A stretch of 47,826 nucleotides of DNA, from the NCBI GenBank assembly GCA_002378125.1, contig DFRF01000095.1, forward strand, positions 582 through 48,407, given 5' to 3'. The notes below the pieces were generated by a model. The model searched no databases and was not told the origin of the DNA. It worked only from the letters and a program-made list of their open reading frames with translations. Source of the stretch: Rhodospirillaceae bacterium UBA3470. Lineage in GTDB: Bacteria > Pseudomonadota > Alphaproteobacteria > Rhodospirillales > Casp-alpha2. Positions 40,765-47,826 of this stretch are shown in pieces (the first letter of the stretch is position 1; every line of letters begins with the position of its first letter). A program made the translations under genes and the position numbers.

Positions 40765-43700
40765 TTATATCCCTGAATTGAAGTCCGTCAGGTCAAGGTT
40801 CGAGCCATCGTTTCCGGCGAGCTCAATCTCGTTATCGACGACAGTGTCTGCGTCAATATCGATTTGGATAAGGCTGCTTCCCTGGTTTGGCGCAACGCGA
40901 ACCTGCGCAACCGTTCCACCAGCAGCAAAATCACCAGTTCCGATGAAGGCGAAGTCGGAATTAATAAAGGCAGTCAGATCAATTTGATCCACACTGCTGG
41001 TTGAAGTCCCCGCATCAAAATCATGGATCTTGTCGCGATTACCAGCTCCGACACCGGTATCCGAAGACGATGTATACTTAAAGATATCAGAGCCTGCTCC
41101 TCCATAGAGCTCATCCGCACCCGCCGCACCATAGAGAGTGTCATCCCCGAGCCCGCCGCTTATAACGTTAGCCATCGCGTTACCAGAGAGCTGGTCATTT
41201 TGATCCGATCCATAAACGCCCTCGATGTTTGTCATCGATGAGGTATCACCTCCAACAATGAAACTCTCGCTGGCCATATCGAGGATAACGCCACTGCCTG
41301 TAACAAGTTCAAATGTAACAAAATCATTATCTGCGCCACCATCAACGGTATCTGAGCCTGACGTATAACGAATTAGGTCCTCGCCCTCTCCGCCGAAGAT
41401 AATGTCATCACCGTCACCGCCTTCAATAGTGTCATCACCAAGACCGCCGAAGATCGTATCGTTTCCGTCGCCACCATAGATCGTATCATTCCCTGCCTCA
41501 CCATAGATGAGGTCGTTACCCGAACCTGGGTTTTCGGGAGTAGCGTTACTACCACCACTTATGGTGTCATTGCCGTCGCCCCCTCTCAGGGTATCATCCC
41601 CAGCGCCGCCTGATAACGTGTCATCGCCTGCATTCGCAAATATGAGGTCGTGACCACTATTCCCGATCAGGGTCTCACCGACCGAATTATCGGTGCCCAA
41701 GATGAACGTATTATCGCTCGTATTCGCCGTGAACATATCCGAAACAATGAATTCGGTCAGAGACCCGTCACCCGTCGCGTCAACACTAATCAAATCGATG
41801 GGATCAACATCATGGTCCACAACTTTCACAGAATGTTGATTCTCGGCCAGCCCAGGATCACCCTGCGAAGTATAATTGAGTGTCAGATCACCCGTCACAG
41901 AATCAATAGCCGCGGCAATCATGGTGAAGATATGCGGAATTATGAGCTTATCTGTTTGGAATTGAAGAGGCTGCAAGGAATTTGCGACCGTGAGTTTTTG
42001 AGCTGTTAAGCCGATCGCATTCTGCCATGTTGAATGAGCACTGCTTTCTGCAGTCTGTGCATCCGTCTTAGCAGCCATTTTCTGACTTAAAGTCGAGGCA
42101 GCAGAATTTGCATTATTTTGGGCGGTCGTCAGTGCACTCTGGGCTGCATTGTTGTCAGACACCGCCTGGTTATATTCTTGTGTCGCCGTCTCCAGCCCAG
42201 TCGTTGCAAAGGCTACGTCTGCACTTGAACCACCCGAGGATGCACTTGCTGCGAAGTTACGGAGCACGGCGTTGTAGGCGCCCGCGCCACCGGATGAAGT
42301 ATTCGTCCATGACTGATCCGATCCAGATGTACCGTGCACACCATTACTGACGTAGGCGATTTCACCAGAACCATGGGAACGGAGTGTCCACTGGTAACCC
42401 GAACGTGAACCGGTTACCCCTATTGTGTTCGGACCTAATGACGTAATTTCATCCGTATCTCCATAACCCCCAATCGGCGTCATACCCCGAATATCAACAA
42501 CTCCTGTCGTCAGACTATTCGCGGCAGTCGTTATGCCATACGGCGCACCGGGCGTATCAGCTGAACTGTTACCGCCAACAAAGTTTATAAGTTGTGGATC
42601 AGTTGGAGATGCTATCGAGTCGTATCCGGTTACGAAGACTTTACCGCCACCATGAACATAGGACTCCAAATTTGAGAACATTGTGGAATTGGTATGGGTG
42701 TTTCCATACTGGTCTCCAGACGCCTGCCAGTAAACAGCCCCATATTCTGACAAATCACCCGTTAATGCTGGTGTATTACCACTCGAGAAATTATTAAGAA
42801 CCCTAGTGACCTGATAACCCTCGCCTTCCAGGACATCGGCGATAGCGCCACTGGCACCCGAATCTGATACAAAGAGTATCTTATTTGATCCGCCTGCGTT
42901 TGCGGCATTGTCGTATGCAACCTGCGCGTCGCTCTTCGCTTGGGTTTTCTGCGTTAAGGTGCCTGCCGCTGATGTAGCCATAGACTGAGCTAAACTCAGA
43001 TTAGATTGCGCCGTTTCGTTTTCCTGCCAAGCCGCATTGTACGCCGTTATCGCATCTGATAGTTCAGTGATCTTCGTCGCATGATCCCCATGTTTTTGAT
43101 TTTCTTCCAAGATAGCGTTTTGCCAGTCGGTATGGGCAGCCTGGTAGTTCTGAACCGCATTACCACCGACAGAAATCTGATCATCACCAAATGACGCAAT
43201 GAATGTATCGTCACCAAGCCCACCCTCAAGCAAATCATCACCGTCGGCGACAGATGACCAATCGCCACCTGGAACAAACTCCCAGTCTCCAGAACCCTGA
43301 GCCGTCTCTGTCAACTGGCTATAACCACCACCAGACAGAATATCATTGCCCGCGCCTCCATCTATTAAATCAGCACCCGCCGAACCAAATAACCAGTCAT
43401 TGCCCGCGGCACCATTGATAGCATCTCCGCCATCACCACCGATGATGCGGTTAGACATTTCATCGCCAAGAATGTTATCCGCTTGGGCTGTCCCCACCAC
43501 ATTTTCAACATCAGAAATCGAAATCTGATCGGTCCCGACAGTCGCAGTGTTATTCGATAAATCCAGTACTACGTTATTCGCGGGCACGAGATCGAAGGAC
43601 ACTTCGTCGTTTCCGGCATCGCCGTCAATGATATCGGCCCCACCGACATACTTAATAGTGTCATCCCCGTCTCCGGCATCAACCGTATCAACACCATCGC

Positions 43701-46700
43701 CACCAATGAGAACATCGTCTCCTAAGCCGCCGTCGATTGCGTCGTTTCCGCCACCGCCTTCCAAGTAGTCATCCCCATCACTGCCCGTGAGGCTATCGTT
43801 AAATTCAGAGCCCATGATACGCTCAATATCAATTAGCGTATCCGTATCACCATACCCGTCCACAACAGAATTGTTCGCAAGCGTGACTGTAATGCCCGCT
43901 GTGTCGCCAGAATAATCCGCAGTATCTTGGCCTGAACCACCATCAAGCGTGTCGTTACCCGCACCACCACTCAGGAGATCATCACCGTCACGCCCATCAA
44001 GGACATTCACTTCATTATCACCGGAGATAATATCGTCGAATTCAGAACCACGAACATTTTCAATATTCGAAATCGTATCAGAGCCGCCATATCCATCGAC
44101 TGTTACAGTGCCAGCCGAGAGGTCAGCTTCTACACCTTCAGGAGCGCGGTCCATTCTTAATTGATCAACGCCATCGCCACCATCGATGATATCGTCACCA
44201 CCCTTGCCTCTGAAAACGTTATCAGCAGCATCACCGGTGATTTGATCCGCATACTGAGATCCCGAAACTCGCTCGACATCTATCAGTGTATCCGTATCGC
44301 CGTATCCATCAGTCGCCGTACCATTGGCAAGATCGACAGTCACTCCCGCCGGGTCGCTGCCATAAACCGCATAATCTTTGCCTGCACCGCCATCGAGGGT
44401 GTCGTCGCCTGCGCCACCACGAAGATCATCGTATCCGTCGTTACCCATGAGCAAGTCACCATCTTCGCCGCCTTTGAGGCTGTCGTCACCATCACCGCCT
44501 TCAATCGTCACCGGGGTGTTGCCCACAACTCTAATTTCGTCCCCAGCTGTCGAACCCGTCAGCACCAGATCTGTCGTATCCGTATCAGTGGCCGATAATA
44601 CGCCAGAAACATTCAATTCATTGCCGCTTACTGAAACATCCTCGATTACCGAACCACCAACATTACCCATAATGACAGGAACATCATTCGTACCCGTAAT
44701 CGTAATCACTGCCGTCTGCGACAAACTGGCGCCGCTATTATCGATCACATCGTAGGCGTACGTAATATCCAGATCCTGGCCAACCCCAAGATGCTTATAG
44801 ACTGACGGATCGACACTGATTGTGTTGTCAGTGTTTACGGTTACGCCTGTCACATCACCCGAAACCAATGTCAGACCGGTAGTAGTTAAGGTATCACTTG
44901 CATCCGCATCCGTTGCTCCAGCAAGAAGATCAATCGTGAATATCGAGGTAGCATCCGTGCTCGAACCCGTGACCACACCCGATACCGCCGGCACATCATT
45001 CGTACCCAAAATTGTAATTGTAATTTCTTCTGTCGTGCCGTCCGCTGTTCTGACGGTCATTGTATCCGCAGCGCTCTCTCCAGCATTCAACGACTGAACG
45101 GCGGCCAAGGTATTATCAACCGTATACGTCCACGCTCCCGTCGCATCGATTGTCACAGAGCCATAGTTGCCGGAAACCGTCTCAGCCTGGAAAGTCGACT
45201 CGTCGGCATCAATGTCGGTCACTATCAATGCGCCCGAGACACTGGTTCCATCTTCAGCAACCGCACCAACAATATCACCCGTGATCGTCGGCACATCATT
45301 CGTGCCCGTAATTGTCACGGTCGCAATTTGCTCAACGGAGTCCGTCTTGGTAGTCGCCTCTACCGAGGACCATATAAAGTTATCGATTCCCCAGGTTTCG
45401 TCATTTGGGTCCTGGTCCACGGTAGCGCTTAAGGCTAAATCATAGCCCGACACGTCATCCGGCGCTGCAATGGATACCTCATAAAGCTGATCATACCAAT
45501 GCGGTTTGTCCGCCCGACCGGTAAGATCACCAAACGTGGATGGTGTGATAGAATAACTGTAGCCTGCCAGGGCACCGCTACCATCACCGCTCCAAACCGA
45601 AGTTTTCTCATCATTTCCACCAAGGTAGACTGAAAACAGCTGAGAGCCATTGATCTTGGCAATGAAATTCTCATTGTGATCCCATGAGTCAATCTCAATG
45701 AGGTCAAATTCGACTGTTCCATCGCCATTGATAGTCCGCGTTATCTCTTGGCTTCTATTGAAGCCAGCTAAGAAGTTACCGAGGTTGGTTTCAGACCAAA
45801 TGCTCGCTCCCGAACCACCAGACCAACCGCCAATGTCATTTTCATAATCTTCTTGAGCATGAATAACCGTTTGCGTGATGGTTTCAGCTGAGTCGGAAAC
45901 AGTATAGCTGTAACTAACCTCCTCCGTGTCACCTTCTCCGAGAGAGACGTATGCAGCAGGATCAACACTCAACATATTTTCACCAATGGTAATGCCTGCA
46001 TCTGATCCGGAAGCAGTTGTCAGCATCACATCAGAAACCGTCAGCGTATCATTTGCATCTGCATCAATAGTGCCAGCGAGAAGATCAACCGTGAAAATTG
46101 CGTTAGTCTGGTCAGCCGATCCTGTCACGGCATTCAATACAACAGGGACATCATCCGTGCCCGTGATCGTGATCGTGATTGTTTCCGTCGTATTATCGGC
46201 TGATCTGACGACTAGCGTGTCGGTTTCTGTGATACCCGCATCCAGCCCTTGAACCGCGGTCAGCGTATTATCGACGGCGTACGACCATGCGCCCGTAGGA
46301 TCAATCGTTAGAGAGCCATAAACCCCAACAATCGTCTCTGCATGGAATTCAGCCTCACCGGCATCACCATCCGCAATGGACAAGGACCCAGAGACACTTT
46401 GTGTATCATCTTCGGTAACGGAAGCCGTTACATCGCCAGTGATCACTGGCACATCGTTTGTCCCGGTGATGGTTATAGTCGCCGTCTGAGCGGTTCCGTC
46501 GGCACTGCTCTGAATAATAGATGCATCTCCATCAATCTGAACTTGGTTGACTGTTGTTGGATCCATCTTCCATAGGCCTGACGCGAAATCAGGAGAGGCG
46601 TTATGCATGTTCTCCTGGATTTCCTGTTGGCTGCGAGCTTCCGACCAAATCCGCACGTCTCCAATGGAACCGAGCCAGTTTGTATCTCCTGAATTATGCC

Positions 46701-47826
46701 CAATCCCCATGCCCACGCCGTTTTGTACATGGGTTGAGTTCGCACCGGACCCAACAAGTTCGCCGTTCACATAAAGGCTAACTGCTACGCCATCGACACT
46801 TGCCGCGACATGCGTCCAGGCACCGATCGGCACCGATCCACCAATCGCACCTTCATGAAACTCAAGTTGTCCTGAACCCGTTATGCCAAAGTATGGAGCA
46901 TCATTTCCAAACTCGAGAATCGTATTATAGCCATTCCCGCTATTATAGTTATTGCCGTCATATTTTACCCAAGCCTCAAGCGTAAATGCCGCTTGTCCAG
47001 CCAAAGTAAGATCAGGGACATATCCTTTCCCAACACCATTCGTCTCGAGGGAATGAGACCTTACCTCATCAACCGTATAACTATAGGTGATAACTTCGGT
47101 TTGACCGGCGCCAAGTCGCGCATACGCTGACGGGTCGACACTAAGCGTGTAATCACTGTTAATCGTGACACCTTCATCATCACCAGATGTGCGTGTGAGA
47201 TCGATAACAGTCAGGGCTTCACCTTCTGCTTCATAAGCTCCATCCAGTAGATCAACCGTAAATACCGTGTCTGTCTCATCGGCAGTGCCGACGACCGCTC
47301 CTGAAACGAGCGGAATATTATTCGTGCCCGTAATCGAGATCGTCGCCGTCTGAGGTATGTTGCCACCGTTACCATCGATGACATCATATGTGCACGTGAT
47401 GTTCAGGGCCTGTGCGTCATTCAGATACTGGTAGGCAGAAGGATCAACACTCAGTGTATTGTCTGTATTCACCGTAATACCGGAAACATCACCACCCGAA
47501 AGCGTCAAACCTGAAACACTCAGCATGTCACTCGCATCCGCATCCATCGCTCCAGCGAGGAGATCGATCGTAAATGTCGAGGCAGTATCCGTACTCGAAC
47601 CCGTGACCACACCCGACACTGTCGGCACATCATTCGTGCCAGAAATGGTAATTGTAATGGCTTCCGTCGTGCCGTCCGCAGTTCTGACGGTCACTGTATC
47701 CGTAGTGCTCTCACCGGCTCCCAGTGACTGAATGGCGGCCAAGGTATTATCAATCGTATACGTCCACGCTCCCGCCGCATCGATCGTCACAGAGCCATAG
47801 TTGCCGGAAACCGTCTCAGCTTGGAA
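40765..47826 (-). CDS. Giant VCBS/LamG/RTX adhesin, type-I-secreted (5' end beyond window)
   Basis: The frame is open through the right edge, so the N-terminus is missing; at least 2353 residues are present. VCBS-like repeats (each ending ITGTNDVP or similar) occupy the upstream third. A LamG/concanavalin-like domain lies at about 46560-47062 (FTLEAWVKYDG, GSIGDVRIWSEARSQQEI). Another non-VCBS lectin-like insert lies at about 45335-45850. RTX nonapeptides (GGxGxD) lie at about 43190-44520 and 41080-41690. Between them sit two Ala/Gln-rich coiled-coil segments flanking a Rossmann-like module (42230-42892). The C-terminal 105 residues (SDIFKYTSSSD, DKIHDFDAG) are a typical type I secretion signal domain. 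It is probably a calcium-binding surface adhesin. Confidence 0.9.
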   Translation of the reverse strand, partial: FQAETVSGNYGSVTIDAAGAWTYTIDNTLAAIQSLGAGESTTDTVTVRTADGTTEAITITISGTNDVPTVSGVVTGSSTDTASTFTIDLLAGAMDADASDMLSVSGLTLSGGDVSGITVNTDNTLSVDPSAYQYLNDAQALNITCTYDVIDGNGGNIPQTATISITGTNNIPLVSGAVVGTADETDTVFTVDLLDGAYEAEGEALTVIDLTRTSGDDEGVTINSDYTLSVDPSAYARLGAGQTEVITYSYTVDEVRSHSLETNGVGKGYVPDLTLAGQAAFTLEAWVKYDGNNYNSGNGYNTILEFGNDAPYFGITGSGQLEFHEGAIGGSVPIGAWTHVAASVDGVAVSLYVNGELVGSGANSTHVQNGVGMGIGHNSGDTNWLGSIGDVRIWSEARSQQEIQENMHNASPDFASGLWKMDPTTVNQVQIDGDASIIQSSADGTAQTATITITGTNDVPVITGDVTASVTEDDTQSVSGSLSIADGDAGEAEFHAETIVGVYGSLTIDPTGAWSYAVDNTLTAVQGLDAGITETDTLVVRSADNTTETITITITGTDDVPVVLNAVTGSADQTNAIFTVDLLAGTIDADANDTLTVSDVMLTTASGSDAGITIGENMLSVDPAAYVSLGEGDTEEVSYSYTVSDSAETITQTVIHAQEDYENDIGGWSGGSGASIWSETNLGNFLAGFNRSQEITRTINGDGTVEFDLIEIDSWDHNENFIAKINGSQLFSVYLGGNDEKTSVWSGDGSGALAGYSYSITPSTFGDLTGRADKPHWYDQLYEVSIAAPDDVSGYDLALSATVDQDPNDETWGIDNFIWSSVEATTKTDSVEQIATVTITGTNDVPTITGDIVGAVAEDGTSVSGALIVTDIDADESTFQAETVSGNYGSVTIDATGAWTYTVDNTLAAVQSLNAGESAADTMTVRTADGTTEEITITILGTNDVPAVSGVVTGSSTDATSIFTIDLLAGATDADASDTLTTTGLTLVSGDVTGVTVNTDNTISVDPSVYKHLGVGQDLDITYAYDVIDNSGASLSQTAVITITGTNDVPVIMGNVGGSVIEDVSVSGNELNVSGVLSATDTDTTDLVLTGSTAGDEIRVVGNTPVTIEGGDGDDSLKGGEDGDLLMGNDGYDDLRGGAGDDTLDGGAGKDYAVYGSDPAGVTVDLANGTATDGYGDTDTLIDVERVSGSQYADQITGDAADNVFRGKGGDDIIDGGDGVDQLRMDRAPEGVEADLSAGTVTVDGYGGSDTISNIENVRGSEFDDIISGDNEVNVLDGRDGDDLLSGGAGNDTLDGGSGQDTADYSGDTAGITVTLANNSVVDGYGDTDTLIDIERIMGSEFNDSLTGSDGDDYLEGGGGNDAIDGGLGDDVLIGGDGVDTVDAGDGDDTIKYVGGADIIDGDAGNDEVSFDLVPANNVVLDLSNNTATVGTDQISISDVENVVGTAQADNILGDEMSNRIIGGDGGDAINGAAGNDWLFGSAGADLIDGGAGNDILSGGGYSQLTETAQGSGDWEFVPGGDWSSVADGDDLLEGGLGDDTFIASFGDDQISVGGNAVQNYQAAHTDWQNAILEENQKHGDHATKITELSDAITAYNAAWQENETAQSNLSLAQSMATSAAGTLTQKTQAKSDAQVAYDNAANAGGSNKILFVSDSGASGAIADVLEGEGYQVTRVLNNFSSGNTPALTGDLSEYGAVYWQASGDQYGNTHTNSTMFSNLESYVHGGGKVFVTGYDSIASPTDPQLINFVGGNSSADTPGAPYGITTAANSLTTGVVDIRGMTPIGGYGDTDEITSLGPNTIGVTGSRSGYQWTLRSHGSGEIAYVSNGVHGTSGSDQSWTNTSSGGAGAYNAVLRNFAASASSGGSSADVAFATTGLETATQEYNQAVSDNNAAQSALTTAQNNANSAASTLSQKMAAKTDAQTAESSAHSTWQNAIGLTAQKLTVANSLQPLQFQTDKLIIPHIFTMIAAAIDSVTGDLTLNYTSQGDPGLAENQHSVKVVDHDVDPIDLISVDATGDGSLTEFIVSDMFTANTSDNTFILGTDNSVGETLIGNSGHDLIFANAGDDTLSGGAGDDTLRGGDGNDTISGGSNATPENPGSGNDLIYGEAGNDTIYGGDGNDTIFGGLGDDTIEGGDGDDIIFGGEGEDLIRYTSGSDTVDGGADNDFVTFELVTGSGVILDMASESFIVGGDTSSMTNIEGVYGSDQNDQLSGNAMANVISGGLGDDTLYGAAGADELYGGAGSDIFKYTSSSDTGVGAGNRDKIHDFDAGTSTSSVDQIDLTAFINSDFAFIGTGDFAAGGTVAQVRVAPNQGSSLIQIDIDADTVVDNEIELAGNDGSNLDLTDFNSGI
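44821..45192. repeat. Near-identical DNA repeat within the adhesin, copy 1
   Basis: This 372-bp stretch encodes part of two VCBS-like modules and matches 47455-47826 at a constant offset of 2634 bp, including a 35-bp identical run (45152-45186). The two copies are direct repeats in one reading frame, so unequal recombination could add or remove modules. Confidence 0.75.
47455..47826. repeat. Near-identical DNA repeat within the adhesin, copy 2
   Basis: Counterpart of 44821-45192, running to the window edge; the 35-bp identical run is at 47786-47820. The repeat may extend beyond the window. The close DNA similarity argues for recent duplication or conversion of this module. Confidence 0.75.

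Noticed and set aside
41080..44520. Possible CRISPR or satellite array because of regular short repeats
   Set aside because: The regular units are RTX GGxGxD codons in one long open frame, not identical DNA repeats with spacers.

Overview
The window comes from an alphaproteobacterium-like, sulfur-oxidising mixotroph. I infer this from gene content and style: SoxXYZAB together with an sHdr-LbpA pathway, a moderately GC-rich genome, and HyuAB/MmgE-PrpD/ABC-type catabolic genes. The genus cannot be read from the sequence. No rRNA, tRNA, CRISPR array, integrase or transposase was seen.

Region 1 (1-17926, almost entirely minus strand) is a sulfur-oxidation locus read right to left. It opens with three coupled genes: a luciferase-like flavin oxidoreductase, an AurF-like diiron protein and a histone-deacetylase-like hydrolase. 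Next come the lipoate-assembly genes lipS2, lipT, lipS1 and lplA, and a glutamine-amidotransferase-like protein that has lost catalytic residues. After a short AT-rich control region come dsrE and the sHdr genes hdrC1-hdrB1-hdrA-hyp-hdrC2-hdrB2, a second unknown gene, and lbpA. After another control region come soxX, soxY, soxZ and soxA, then an intrinsic terminator and the start of soxB. The working model is that Sox proteins oxidise thiosulfate in the periplasm, SoxT imports sulfur, TusA and DsrE relay persulfide sulfur in the cytoplasm, and sHdr with lipoylated LbpA oxidises it. The lip/lpl genes would make the lipoyl group on LbpA.

Region 2 (17927-21811) carries more sulfur genes: a SoxW-like thioredoxin, the SoxT/YeeE transporter and tusA, with a membrane-fused spermidine-synthase-like protein between them. 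A short motif (CATATTCAA / TTGAATATG, half-site TGAAT) recurs in the control regions of soxX, dsrE, soxW/LLM, soxT and, in a palindromic form, tusA. It is a candidate shared operator.

Region 3 (22032-40270) is a catabolic island: a PaaK-like ligase, two PuuE-like deacetylases, an amidase, two MmgE/PrpD proteins, a tightly coupled hyuB-hyuA-isochorismatase-flavoprotein-NTF2 operon, a flavin reductase-like protein, a VOC protein, and a complete polar-amino-acid-type ABC importer. Together they suggest uptake and ring opening of a cyclic amide, imide or hydantoin-like nitrogen compound. The substrate is not determined.

Region 4 (40397-47826, minus strand) is a giant VCBS/LamG/RTX type-I-secreted adhesin, open at the window edge, followed by a small lysine-tailed protein of unknown function. 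The adhesin contains an unusual Rossmann-like module held between two coiled-coil segments.
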